This document shows, one piece after another, positions 45,582-54,048 of a DNA stretch of 64,000 bases. Both the position numbers and the translations under genes were made by a program. The stretch is from Bacteroidota bacterium. Lineage in GTDB: Bacteria > Bacteroidota > Bacteroidia > Bacteroidales > FEN-979. Location: the NCBI GenBank assembly GCA_026391805.1, contig JAPLDJ010000010.1, positions 124,001-188,000 of the forward strand, written 5' to 3'. Every line of letters begins with the position of its first letter. Positions within the stretch are counted from its first letter, which is position 1. The notes under the pieces were generated by a model that ran no database searches, was not told the DNA's origin, and saw nothing but the letters and a program-made list of their open reading frames with translations.

Positions 45582-45768
45582 TCGGCTGATTCCAGGAAAA
45601 GCACAACAAAATTTGAATTTATTGATGATCTCCCTTTTCCGGCATCAAAAATATGAAAATGATCAGGGCACTTCATAAAGATTAACCCTTCATTAACCAT
45701 TTTTAACTGAACATTAACGAAATCCGGCTTTTAATCGATATAGTTTTGCGGAAACAAAAACAAAACCC

Positions 45769-46527
45769 ATGAACCCAAAATCGAAAATCAGCAGAATTTT
45801 CATTCTCGGAGGTCTTGGTCTTGCGCTGACAATTTTTATCACACGGCCCGTATTTTCCCAGGACGCGACAAAGACAAATGGTGAGAAGAAGGTAACTATT
45901 GTCGCAAAGATCATTGAGGATAAAGATGGTAAGAAGAAGGTGTTCGACACGACCATAACCCTGAACCGGGGACTGAAGCCGGGTGAAGAGGAAGAAATGT
46001 TGAAAAATTTAAAGTTACGGTATAAGGATCTTGGAGATGAGATGAAGGAAATGGAAATGCAGCTGAGCGAAATGGATCTTCCCGATAGCGGGATGATGGA
46101 TTCGATCCACCGGTTTACAGTAAGATGTCTCCGGGATTGTAATAAAATGGGGTTCGGTCATTGCAACAAGCAGATGCTTCCATATGGCTTCAATTATGAT
46201 TTCGATTTTGATATGCCTGATTTTTCAGATTTTCAGCCACCCATGATCAGGGAATTCAATGATGAAAGGGGAGGAGGTCAGACCCTCAATGATGTCCTGG
46301 GAGATATCTCAATGGACAATGTAAAAAGCTATTCGGTCAAGGAAACAAAGGATGGTAAAAAGATCATCATTGAATTAAAGAAAGATCCGATCGTGGAACA
46401 TCACCAGGAAGTGATCATCATGCGGGCACCCGGGTACCAGCGGGGACACGGTCATGATGCGCAGCCGCAGATAAGGAAGAAGATCATCATCAAATCCGGC
46501 GATGATGATGATGGAGAGAAGCTTTAA
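45769..46527 (+). CDS. Secreted protein divergent from the kinase/regulator pair
   Basis: 252 residues, not recognised. Signal peptide (MNPKSKISRIFILGG..., cleavage near FSQD). Residues 30-75 look like a small beta domain; about 80-120 are a charged, Met-rich helix (LGDEMKEMEMQLSEMDLPDSGMM). Three Cys follow (CLRDCNKMGFGHC), then an Asp/Phe-rich stretch (YDFDFDMPDFSDF) and a His/Lys-rich end with GDDDDGE. A TAGTTTTG -7 box lies at 45741-45748 and a terminator follows. By position it may be a target or feedback partner of the membrane kinase, like CpxP for CpxA (analogy only). Confidence 0.65.
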   Translation: MNPKSKISRIFILGGLGLALTIFITRPVFSQDATKTNGEKKVTIVAKIIEDKDGKKKVFDTTITLNRGLKPGEEEEMLKNLKLRYKDLGDEMKEMEMQLSEMDLPDSGMMDSIHRFTVRCLRDCNKMGFGHCNKQMLPYGFNYDFDFDMPDFSDFQPPMIREFNDERGGGQTLNDVLGDISMDNVKSYSVKETKDGKKIIIELKKDPIVEHHQEVIIMRAPGYQRGHGHDAQPQIRKKIIIKSGDDDDGEKL

Positions 46528-46566
46528 TTGAAGACTTGGTTTGGTTAGGGGGTTAATAATTCCCTT

Positions 46567-46593
46567 GGGGCAGTCGGGAGGCTGCCCTTTTTT
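46567..46593 (+). terminator. Rho-independent terminator
   Basis: GGGCAG (46567-46572), loop TCGGGAGG, CTGCCC (46581-46586), then seven T. It ends the secreted-protein gene at 45769. Confidence 0.85.
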
Positions 46594-46646
46594 TATGCCA
46601 AAAAAAAGGCTGCTTATGGGTATTACAGTGAATTAACCTGGTATTA

Positions 46647-48401
46647 TCACTCCCTTATTATCATACGATAATAAATGCTCTTCACCGTTGCAATCCGGAT
46701 GATATACACTCCTGCAATTAATTTGGTAAGATCAAGGGTTGCATGATTGTTTTCAATTTGGTTTTCAGGAAAGCACTCCTGGCCGAGATAATTGAACAAC
46801 CTAATGCCCATGATTTTTTCCGATGCTTTTAACTTCAGATCATTTTTTACAGGGTTTGGATAAAGAACTACTTCCTCCCGCTGATGAACTTCATTCACGC
46901 CAAGAATGATATGCAGCAGACCTTCGCTGGAATAGACCGTATATGAATGATTGCTGATCCTGCATCTGAACCGGTAATCTCCCGGAGCAAGATACCGGCA
47001 ATGCACGACCATGGCATCAGTGTTTCCTTCGAAAACGGCCGTATCCGAAGCAGTTTCCCAGCCGGACCCTGACCATAACTGCCATGAATAGTGCAATGAA
47101 TCTCCGGTTGCCAGGACTGACATGTATGCCGTTTCGAATGAATGCAAAGAATCATATCCTGGCTGTCGTAAAATATAGATTCCGTATGGATCGCAACCGG
47201 GTTGAAGGCAACCGTACCGGTCGGTTTTAAGCAACCAGCCGGTAGGGGTCAATGTGCTCCCGATAAGAGAATCAAATTCGCCACCGAACAGGATGCCTCC
47301 GTCAGGACACAGTGTTCCATCCATGATAGTACTGGAAATTACTTTGGTCGGGTCTGTTGTCGGATAGAAATATTTCCTGTAGAACAGGATGTCACAATTG
47401 CGGTTGAAATTGAGAAGGAACGTTGAGTCGTAATTGTGATAACCGCACAGGAGGAACGTAGTGTCAGGCAGAACCAGAAGGTTAAAGGAAAGATGAAAGG
47501 TGACAGGTTCTTCGACCCACCCTTCCTTATCCTGTATCCCTTCTGCATTAAAGTGCGTCACATGGATCCTGTTGCTCTGGTTGAACATGGATACAGGCCT
47601 GTTCCCTACACCCGTAAATCCTGATTTTCCGTCCCATGCAACGAAAAAGTCAAGATCGGCGTGAGCCGTATCCGACCATATCGTACTGCCTGTGCTGTCG
47701 AGAAGAAGGATCATTCCGTTTTGCCTTCCTTCCCAGACATGTGGATAAATCCAGGTTCCTCCAACTAGATATTGTTTTCCAGGCAGTTCCTGCATGCAAC
47801 TTATCTGAGAGTAGTCAACAGCAGTATCGTCAAGGATCGAGCGGCTCCATTGGATTGTCCCGTCAGGATCTGTTTTGTAGATGATCCCACCATAAGGCCC
47901 GTCACCATAAACAGCAAATCCATGATCCGATGTTTGCATTATACCGTTACCACGGCTATATGAACCAAGGGGGGAATCAGGAATTAACAGTTTTGTCCAG
48001 AGGGTATCCCCATCCGGTGTGAACTTTACTAAAAGGGTAAAAAAAGTATATGGAGTCAGGGATTGGCGATACTCCCCTGTCATCATAATATTCCCGTCGG
48101 AGGTTGGAACAGCAGTGTGGAAAAAACCTGTCATAAAATATTTTGTCGAATCACCAAAAGATTTCACCCAGAGACGGTTTCCCGCAGAATCAACCTCGGC
48201 GATTCCAATGTTTGGGTTGTTGCTCTTTTCCAGGTATCCAAAAACATAGTAACGGTTGTTGAGCACAAGAGTACCGGAAACCGATTCGCTCAGGGTATCA
48301 TTAACAAAGACCAGTTTCCTGTTGAACGTATTGACCTGTGTATGCCCCGGATGATGAGAAAGAAGCAGTACCGGGAAAAGAAGGATTAAGAAGCGCCTCA
48401 T
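46647..48401 (-). CDS. T9SS-exported protein with type A sorting domain
   Basis: 584 residues from the ATG at 48401. A signal peptide (MRRFLILLFPVLLLSHHPG) opens it. Residues about 30-400 show blade-like repeats with GG/GD turns (for example FTPDGDTLWTKL, KTDPDGTIQWSRS), a propeller-like pattern of Bacteroidota secreted proteins. An Ig-like region follows, and the C-terminus is a T9SS type A domain (LYPNPVKNDLKLK, IRLFNYLGQE, LDLTKLIAGVYIIRI). It should be exported across the outer membrane and anchored or released. Substrate unknown. Confidence 0.85.
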   Translation of the reverse strand: MRRFLILLFPVLLLSHHPGHTQVNTFNRKLVFVNDTLSESVSGTLVLNNRYYVFGYLEKSNNPNIGIAEVDSAGNRLWVKSFGDSTKYFMTGFFHTAVPTSDGNIMMTGEYRQSLTPYTFFTLLVKFTPDGDTLWTKLLIPDSPLGSYSRGNGIMQTSDHGFAVYGDGPYGGIIYKTDPDGTIQWSRSILDDTAVDYSQISCMQELPGKQYLVGGTWIYPHVWEGRQNGMILLLDSTGSTIWSDTAHADLDFFVAWDGKSGFTGVGNRPVSMFNQSNRIHVTHFNAEGIQDKEGWVEEPVTFHLSFNLLVLPDTTFLLCGYHNYDSTFLLNFNRNCDILFYRKYFYPTTDPTKVISSTIMDGTLCPDGGILFGGEFDSLIGSTLTPTGWLLKTDRYGCLQPGCDPYGIYILRQPGYDSLHSFETAYMSVLATGDSLHYSWQLWSGSGWETASDTAVFEGNTDAMVVHCRYLAPGDYRFRCRISNHSYTVYSSEGLLHIILGVNEVHQREEVVLYPNPVKNDLKLKASEKIMGIRLFNYLGQECFPENQIENNHATLDLTKLIAGVYIIRIATVKSIYYRMIIRE

Positions 48402-48474
48402 GCATTCAAAAATAATCAATTTTGAGATACTAACGGTGTTATTTTTGAAGGGCTCAATTCTGCATTCTGAATTA

Positions 48475-48508
48475 ATGAAAAAAGGCTGCTTATGGGGGAG
48501 CAGCCTTT
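48475..48508 (-). terminator. Terminator of the third hydrogenase operon
   Basis: AAAGGCTGCT / AGCAGCCTTT, a 10-bp stem with an 8-nt loop. On the minus strand it is followed by a T-run. It lies 20 bp after the hydA stop at 48528. Confidence 0.85.
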
Positions 48509-48527
48509 CGATTTGTGCGAGTAAAAA

Positions 48528-50321
48528 CTAGTACCTCTTTCTGGGAGTGTAGTGTGTGTGTAGTAATTCATGAGACTTGTGCCCAAGGGGTTTTCCGAGG
48601 AATTCTTGATAGATTTCAGCAATTTCCGGGTTTTCGTGAGATTTACGGATGGGCATTCCCATATCTTCGGAATAAATAGCTTCTTTACGCTTTGTACGGA
48701 TCTCGAGGTTGGTCGGGATCGGCTGGCCGCCTCCACCAAGGCATCCGCCCGGACAGGCCATGATCTCGATGAAGTGGTAGTTTGCCTTGCCACTCTTCAC
48801 ATCCTGCATCACCTTCTTGGCATAGGCCAGTCCGTTGGCGACCGCGCATTTCAGTTCCACACCTTCCAGGAAACTCCATTCAGGCAGTGTTTTCTTGATC
48901 AGGATAGAGGCTTCCCTCACTTCTCCTTCTGTGCCGCGGACCGGTGTGATGTTAAGTCCTTCAAACGGGACTTCCCTTCCGGTGACGATTTCATAAGCTG
49001 TTCTGAGGGCTGCCTCCATGACACCACCAGTAGTTCCAAAGATCACAGCGGCGCCTGTTGAGGCTCCCATGAAGCTGTCGGTATGTTCCTCGGGCAGTGA
49101 TTCAAAGTCAAGCCCCGCCTGGCGGATCATGATCCCGAGTTCCCTCGTGGTAAGCACATAGTCAACATCCGTATAGCCGCTGGAACGCATCTCCTGGCGG
49201 TTGGCTTCGAATTTCTTCGCCGTACACGGCATGATGGAGATCGATACAATATTCTTTGGATCCAGTCCGCGTTTCTGCGCATAATAGGTTTTTGCCAGTG
49301 CGCCGAACATCTGCTGCGGTGATTTGCAGGTTGAAAGGTTTGGCAGCATTTCCGGGAACGTATGCTCGATGAATTTTATCCATCCCGGAGAACAGGAGGT
49401 TGCCATCGGCAATGCAACGGTAGTATCTTTATCGACGAGAACCCTCTTGAGCCTCGACAGCAGTTCATGTCCTTCTTCTATAATTGTAAGGTCGGCCGTG
49501 AAATCGGTATCGAGCACCGAATCAAAACCAAGGCGCTTCAGGGCTGCAACCATCTTACCGGTGACAATTTTTCCCGGAGGCATTCCCAGTGCTTCGCCTA
49601 GCGCAATGCGGACGGCAGGCGCTGTCTGAACGACAACATGCTTGTTGGGATCATAGATGGCATCCCATACCTTGTCGATATAATTCTTTTCAATAAGTGC
49701 TCCGGTCGGACAGCGGTTTACACACTGTCCGCAATTGGTGCAGACGACTTCAAACAGCGGATGTTCAAAGAAGGTCGAGATCTTCATAGTGTGGCCGCGG
49801 TAGGCAACGTCGAGTGCGCTCACACTTTGCAGCTCTTCGCAGGTCCTTACACAGCGCTGGCAGCGGATGCAACGGCTGTCGTCCTTCACGATGGCCGTAT
49901 TGAACATGTCGATGGTGTATTTCTTGTCAGGAACAAGGTCGAGGAACATCGGTTCACCGGTCAGCATTTCAGAAGCCAGTTGCTGCAGTTCACAGTTTCC
50001 GTTCTTGTAACATTTGGTGCAATCGGCATTATGTTCCGAAAGGAGCAGTTCGACGATGTGCTTACGTGCAAGACGGACCTTTCCGGTGTTGGTCAGGATG
50101 TCCATTCCTTCGGAAACGGGCATTGCACAGGAGGGGACAAGGTTTTTTGTGCCTTTTTGTTCAACAACACACACCCTGCAATTTCCTGCAACACATAAAT
50201 CTTCATGATAACATAACGTGGGGACCTGGATGTTGGCTTTTCGGGCGGCACTCAGAATGGTCGTGCCCTCATCCACGGTGAGATCTATTCCATCAATCTT
50301 CAGGTTGATCTGGTTTGTCAT
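48528..50321 (-). CDS. hydA: [FeFe]-hydrogenase catalytic subunit HydA (third copy)
   Basis: 597 residues. 2Fe-2S domain (CYHEDLCVAGNCRVC), His/Cys 4Fe-4S (HNADCTKCYKNGNC), two 4Fe-4S (CIRCQRCVRTC, CTNCGQCVNRC) and the H-cluster domain. Motif L1 near 308 reads TSCSPGW: Ser takes the place of the second Cys of TSCCPGW. L2 (MPCTAKKFE, near 363) and L3 (MACPGGCLGGGGQP, near 520) are canonical. It is the closest relative in the window of the HydA part of the fusion at 54483. It forms an operon with NuoE- and NuoF-like genes upstream. Confidence 0.94.
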   Translation of the reverse strand: MTNQINLKIDGIDLTVDEGTTILSAARKANIQVPTLCYHEDLCVAGNCRVCVVEQKGTKNLVPSCAMPVSEGMDILTNTGKVRLARKHIVELLLSEHNADCTKCYKNGNCELQQLASEMLTGEPMFLDLVPDKKYTIDMFNTAIVKDDSRCIRCQRCVRTCEELQSVSALDVAYRGHTMKISTFFEHPLFEVVCTNCGQCVNRCPTGALIEKNYIDKVWDAIYDPNKHVVVQTAPAVRIALGEALGMPPGKIVTGKMVAALKRLGFDSVLDTDFTADLTIIEEGHELLSRLKRVLVDKDTTVALPMATSCSPGWIKFIEHTFPEMLPNLSTCKSPQQMFGALAKTYYAQKRGLDPKNIVSISIMPCTAKKFEANRQEMRSSGYTDVDYVLTTRELGIMIRQAGLDFESLPEEHTDSFMGASTGAAVIFGTTGGVMEAALRTAYEIVTGREVPFEGLNITPVRGTEGEVREASILIKKTLPEWSFLEGVELKCAVANGLAYAKKVMQDVKSGKANYHFIEIMACPGGCLGGGGQPIPTNLEIRTKRKEAIYSEDMGMPIRKSHENPEIAEIYQEFLGKPLGHKSHELLHTHYTPRKRY

Positions 50322-50339
50322 ATAACGAGTCTTGTTTTA

Positions 50340-51503
50340 TTAATAAATCATTTCTTCTTTAAAATTTGTCACGATCGATGAGAATGAATTGGCAACCGAC
50401 TGGCCGAGGCCGCATTTGGCTGTGATCTTCATCGTCTCGCTGAGCTTCATCAGCTGCTCAAGATAGGTGATCGGCTTGTCGCCGCGCTTTACCGCTTCAA
50501 TGCCTTTTCTCAGCTGCTGGCATCCGACCCTGCAGGGAGTACACTGTCCGCAGGATTCTTCCTCGAAAAATTCCAGGTAGTTATGCAGCACATTGTACAT
50601 GGACCTTGAACTGTTGAAGATCATCATGGAGCCCCCGGTCGGGACGCCTTCAAAACCGATGATCGTATCCTTGAATTTTTTCCTGGGAACGCAGAATCCC
50701 GATGCACCTCCGACCTGTACGGCCTTGGTGTCGCCGTCGCCGAATTCATCCACGAATTTTTCAAGGGGCATGCCGAGTTCAAGTTCATAGATCCCGGCGA
50801 TGGGCGTATCTCCTGAAACAGAGAACACCTTTGATCCCCTCGAGTCGCGGGTTCCCAGCTTCTTGTACTGGACTGGCCCGATCCTGCAGATCATGAGGAC
50901 ATTCACGAAGGTTTCAACGTTGTTGATGACGGTGGGTTTGTTCAGGTATCCCGAAACGGTAGGGTAGGGTGGCTTGTTCCTGGGCTCACCGCGTTTTCCT
51001 TCCATCGATTCGAACAATGCGCTTTCTTCACCGCAGATGTAGGCGCCACTTCCCATCCTGACTTCGATGGTGAAATCGATATCCATCTCTTTTGCCATTT
51101 CAGCATAAGCATCCAGCTCAACCTGGAGCGAAGGCAGGAGGAAACGGTACTCGCCACGCAGGTACATATATCCTTTCTTTGCGCCGATCACTTTACCGCA
51201 GATCGCCATTCCCGCAAAAACCTTACGGGGCACCTTGGTGAGGATCTCACGGTCCTTAAACGTTCCGGGTTCGCCTTCGTCGGCATTGCAGATGACATAT
51301 TTCTCATCACCCGGCTGTTCCATGGTGAATTTCCATTTCAGTGCCGTCGGGAATCCTGCCCCTCCTCTTCCTTTTAAGCCGGAATCGAGGATATCCTTGA
51401 TGATATCATCGTTTGAACGCTTGAGGGTCTTCTCCAGGGTCTTGTATTTTTGATCCGAATATTCGCCGAATATTAAATCAACACGTTTTACCAGTTCTGA
51501 CAT
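50340..51503 (-). CDS. hydB: Short NuoF-like flavin subunit of third hydrogenase
   Basis: 387 residues. NuoF core with LKGRGGAGFPTALKWKF near 44, ICNADEGEPGTFKDRE and a 4Fe-4S site ESCGQCTPCRVGCQQ near 331. It lacks both the N-terminal 2Fe-2S domain and the two C-terminal ferredoxin clusters seen in HydB at 32333. It binds FMN and NAD(H). It ends 18 bp before HydA and follows NuoE by 27 bp. Confidence 0.92.
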   Translation of the reverse strand: MSELVKRVDLIFGEYSDQKYKTLEKTLKRSNDDIIKDILDSGLKGRGGAGFPTALKWKFTMEQPGDEKYVICNADEGEPGTFKDREILTKVPRKVFAGMAICGKVIGAKKGYMYLRGEYRFLLPSLQVELDAYAEMAKEMDIDFTIEVRMGSGAYICGEESALFESMEGKRGEPRNKPPYPTVSGYLNKPTVINNVETFVNVLMICRIGPVQYKKLGTRDSRGSKVFSVSGDTPIAGIYELELGMPLEKFVDEFGDGDTKAVQVGGASGFCVPRKKFKDTIIGFEGVPTGGSMMIFNSSRSMYNVLHNYLEFFEEESCGQCTPCRVGCQQLRKGIEAVKRGDKPITYLEQLMKLSETMKITAKCGLGQSVANSFSSIVTNFKEEMIY

Positions 51504-51530
51504 AGTATCTTGATTTTTTTGTTTACACCT

Positions 51531-51995
51531 TTATTTATGCATGTAATCTGCGATGATATCATGAACTTTATCAACGGTAAGGTCAGAGTACACTTCATTG
51601 TTGATAAGCATTGAAGGCCCCTGGTGGCACCAGCCGAGGCAGTTGGTCTCAAGCAGGGTAAACCGTTTATCCTGGGTAGTCTCGCCGACCTTGATCTTGA
51701 GCATGTTCTCAAGCGCCTGGATGATCAGTTTTTTCCCGTGCATGTCGCAGGTGATGGTCTTGCAAATCCGGATCACGAATCTCCCGCGGGGTATCGTATC
51801 CAAAAAGGAATAAAAAGTAGCCGTGCCGAAAACCTGTGCTGCAGAGAGGTCAAGTTCCTTTGCGATTTCCGTCATGTCGCTGTCTGAAATGTAATTATTT
51901 TGCAGAACCACACCCTGCAGAATGGGCATCAGGCTCGTGCGGTCGGTTCCGTACTTTTCTACCAACTCCTTAATCAGATTGTTATTAGCTACCAT
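51531..51995 (-). CDS. hydC: 2Fe-2S subunit HydC (NuoE-like, third operon)
   Basis: 154 residues. NuoE-like with ligands in CKTITCDMHGKK (about 86-91) and CLGWCHQGPSMLI (about 124-128); the Trp between the second pair is unusual against the CxxAC form of the other two copies. First gene of the operon. Confidence 0.92.
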   Translation of the reverse strand: MVANNNLIKELVEKYGTDRTSLMPILQGVVLQNNYISDSDMTEIAKELDLSAAQVFGTATFYSFLDTIPRGRFVIRICKTITCDMHGKKLIIQALENMLKIKVGETTQDKRFTLLETNCLGWCHQGPSMLINNEVYSDLTVDKVHDIIADYMHK

Positions 51996-52040
51996 ATTAT
52001 ATGAGTTTAATTGTGTTTTTTAAGGTCAGAATCGAAATAA

Positions 52041-52071
52041 ATTCAAGGGTTGAAAACCGGGCACAAAATTA
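52041..52071 (-). promoter_or_regulatory. -7 box and leader motif of the third hydrogenase operon
   Basis: TAATTTTG (52071-52064 on the minus strand) followed by TGCCCGGTTTTCAACCCTTG, nearly the same as the leader of the Hnd operon at 42658-42637. Confidence 0.6.
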
Positions 52072-52080
52072 TTATTTCTT

Positions 52081-52098
52081 TTGTTAACAAACTAACAA
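52081..52098. promoter_or_regulatory. rex operator: Rex-type operator over the -33 region
   Basis: TTGTTAACAAACTAACAA matches TTGTTAA-N4-TTAACAA with one mismatch. It lies 9 bp upstream of the -7 box at 52071 and so covers the -33 region, a position fit for repression. Confidence 0.65.
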
Positions 52099-52409
52099 CA
52101 GGAATTTAATTTTTTCACAATCTGTAAATTTATAAACAATCTAAACAAAATTCTGATGAACTCGCCCTTCTTCTTTAAAGATTACCCACCTAAAAAGGAA
52201 TTCTAAAAAACCTCAAAATGTTTCACACAAAGGACGCAATGGGTTGTCGCTAAGACCGTAAAGAAAACTTATAAAAAAAATGCATTCTGCGTCCTTTGCG
52301 TATTTCTTTGCGTCCTTTGCGTGAAATTATCTTTTGAGAAAGCATCACTGGAGGTGTATTTGGGGATAATCTACCAGTGAGTTATTACGATTTCATTCCT
52401 CTCTTTTCT

Positions 52410-52417
52410 TACATTTG
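52410..52417 (+). promoter_or_regulatory. -7 box of truA
   Basis: TACATTTG, matching TAnnTTTG, only 17 bp before the GTG start; the transcript would have a very short leader. Confidence 0.5.
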
Positions 52418-52434
52418 CCAAAATAATCATCAGC

Positions 52435-53271
52435 GTGAGCTTTCGCTATTTCATACGACTATCTTTCAACGGCGAATCCTTTCATGGTTGGCAACGACAA
52501 AACAATGCCCACAGCATCCAGTCGGCCCTGAAAGATGCACTCACGGTTGTTCTACGAGAGCCAACGGATGTCACCGGCGCAGGGAGGACCGATGCAGGCG
52601 TGCATGCACGGGAATTTTTTGCCCATTTTGATTCCGGGAAAGAACTTTCATTATCTGAAAGAAAAGAGCTGATCAACCACCTGAACGGATATCTTCCTGC
52701 CTCCATTTCCATACATGCAATTTTGCCGGTGACGCAGGACGCGCACGCAAGGTTCAGCGCCCGTTCGCGCACCTACCAGTATTTTATCACAAAGAAAAAG
52801 GATCCTTTCCTCCAGGCATTTTCCTGGTATTATCCGGGGGACCTCGATGTACCGGCCATGAACCTTGGGGCGGCGATCCTGAAGGAGAACCTTGATTTTA
52901 CCTCTTTTGCCAAACTTCCGGCTGAAACGAAAACCAACATCTGTCATGTTGAGAATGCAATCTGGGAAAAGAGAGAGGATCTGCTGGTATTTACCATCAC
53001 CGCCGATCGTTTTCTGCGGAACATGGTCAGGGCTGTTGTCGGTACGCTCATCGATCTTGGACGAGGAAAGATCACCCCGGAAGATCTTCAGCGGATCATT
53101 CTCTCCAAAGACCGCTGTGCGGCGGGTTTTTCGGTGCCGGCCAGCGGACTTTTCCTGGTCTCGGTAAAATATCCTCCTGGAATTTTCCTAGAAACCGCTG
53201 ATGATCCAGAAAATCCCGACGGTAATAGCCAGGATTCCCCCGGTAAGGCTGAATCCGAAAAGAAATCCTGA
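52435..53271 (+). CDS. truA: tRNA pseudouridine(38-40) synthase
   Basis: 278 residues, GTG start. TruA isomerises U38-U40 in the anticodon arm. The N-terminal GESFHGWQRQ, the catalytic motif GAGRTDAGVHA (Asp near 47), the middle FHSFSARSRTYQY-like stretch (here HARFSARSRTYQY) and FLRNMVRAVVGTLIDLGRGK are all present. After the usual end SVKYPPG, about 30 polar residues (DDPENPDGNSQDSPGKAESEKKS) follow that overlap the convergent permease gene by 84 bp; they are likely read-through tail. Confidence 0.95.
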   Translation: MSFRYFIRLSFNGESFHGWQRQNNAHSIQSALKDALTVVLREPTDVTGAGRTDAGVHAREFFAHFDSGKELSLSERKELINHLNGYLPASISIHAILPVTQDAHARFSARSRTYQYFITKKKDPFLQAFSWYYPGDLDVPAMNLGAAILKENLDFTSFAKLPAETKTNICHVENAIWEKREDLLVFTITADRFLRNMVRAVVGTLIDLGRGKITPEDLQRIILSKDRCAAGFSVPASGLFLVSVKYPPGIFLETADDPENPDGNSQDSPGKAESEKKS

Positions 53272-53892
53272 TTTTTTCTGAAGGGACGACCGGTATGCGA
53301 CTGTTCCCAGGATGAGGGCAAACAGGACCATGGTCAGGATGGTGCCGATGGCAAAACCAGTGAGGTAAAAAACGGCGGATGCCATGGAAGGCAATGCCAG
53401 TGCAGGCAGAACGGCCAGCAGGTGGCTGAATCCCGATATCCCGTGAACGATTCCCACGATCAAAGCTGTTCCTGCATTCTGCCGGTAATCTTTCTTATGT
53501 GCATGAACATGATCGGGATGTTCATGATGCGAATGCCTGTGGATATGAATGAAAAATGACGGCTGTGTATGAACATGCGGGTGAGCATGCGCATACGGAT
53601 TTTTTTTTCGGAGGATCTTAAATATTGCCCAACTCCCTATCATGATCAGCAGGATGCCAACAATGATCTCGCTGTGTGCTGAAATCTTTTCAACCGGCAG
53701 TATGCCCTTGAGGAGAATGAACAGTGTTCCGATCAGCAACATGCCCAGCGTATGACCGATCCCCCAGGAAAGACCAATGATCCATGATTTCTTGCGGCTG
53801 TCGATCGCCAGCGGGGTCACGGCTGCAAGATGATCCGGACCGGTGATCACATGAGCCGTGCTGGCAATAAATCCTGTAAGCAATCCGATCAT
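53188..53892 (-). CDS. His-rich nickel/cobalt-type permease (UreH/RcnA-like)
   Basis: 234 residues with about six membrane helices. The first helix carries HVITGPDHLAAVTPLA, like the HxxxxDH metal motif of nickel/cobalt permeases. A cytosolic or periplasmic loop (about 100-135) is very rich in His (HAHPHVHT, HIHRHSHHEHPDHVHAHK). Helix 4 repeats a similar motif (GIVHGISGFSHLLAVLP). It may bring in nickel for the [NiFe] hydrogenase encoded 5 kb away, or export excess metal; direction is not shown by sequence. It converges on and overlaps truA. Confidence 0.75.
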   Translation of the reverse strand: MIGLLTGFIASTAHVITGPDHLAAVTPLAIDSRKKSWIIGLSWGIGHTLGMLLIGTLFILLKGILPVEKISAHSEIIVGILLIMIGSWAIFKILRKKNPYAHAHPHVHTQPSFFIHIHRHSHHEHPDHVHAHKKDYRQNAGTALIVGIVHGISGFSHLLAVLPALALPSMASAVFYLTGFAIGTILTMVLFALILGTVAYRSSLQKKSGFLFGFSLTGGILAITVGIFWIISGF

Positions 53893-54006
53893 AAATCCTC
53901 AGAATAAATATTTATAGGATGAAAGTAGAAAAAATATTCTTCCGCAGGTTCAATTTTTTATCTGATATATTAGTTTCTCATGAATATTTATTACTTTTAC
54001 ATATTC

Positions 54007-54022
54007 TGTTAATTTATTCACA
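54007..54022. promoter_or_regulatory. Rex or CRP/FNR-type operator before the fusion-hydrogenase operon
   Basis: TGTTAATTTATTCACA, a palindrome with one mismatch pair (arms CTGTTAA / TTCACAG). It lies 26 bp before the start of the small membrane gene and just after a weak -7 box TACTTTTA (53992-53999), so it may cover the start site. Confidence 0.55.
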
Positions 54023-54048
54023 GGTAACGGAAATAAAATCATTCCACT

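Larger units (their letters stand above)
51996..52434. other. Divergent regulatory region with repeats, no gene
   Basis: 439 bp between hydC (minus) and truA (plus). It holds the hydrogenase promoter and leader (52041-52071), a Rex-type palindrome (52081-52098), a second AT-rich stretch, a run of GCGTCCTTTGCG-type words in both orientations (52211-52325; unit about TTTGCGTCC) and the truA promoter (-7 TACATTTG at 52410-52417). Confidence 0.65.

Noticed and set aside
48475-48508. GGCTGC hairpin as a mobile repeat shared with 46600-46625
   Set aside because: The copy near 46608 keeps only one arm; the site at 48475 has the T-run and position of an ordinary terminator.
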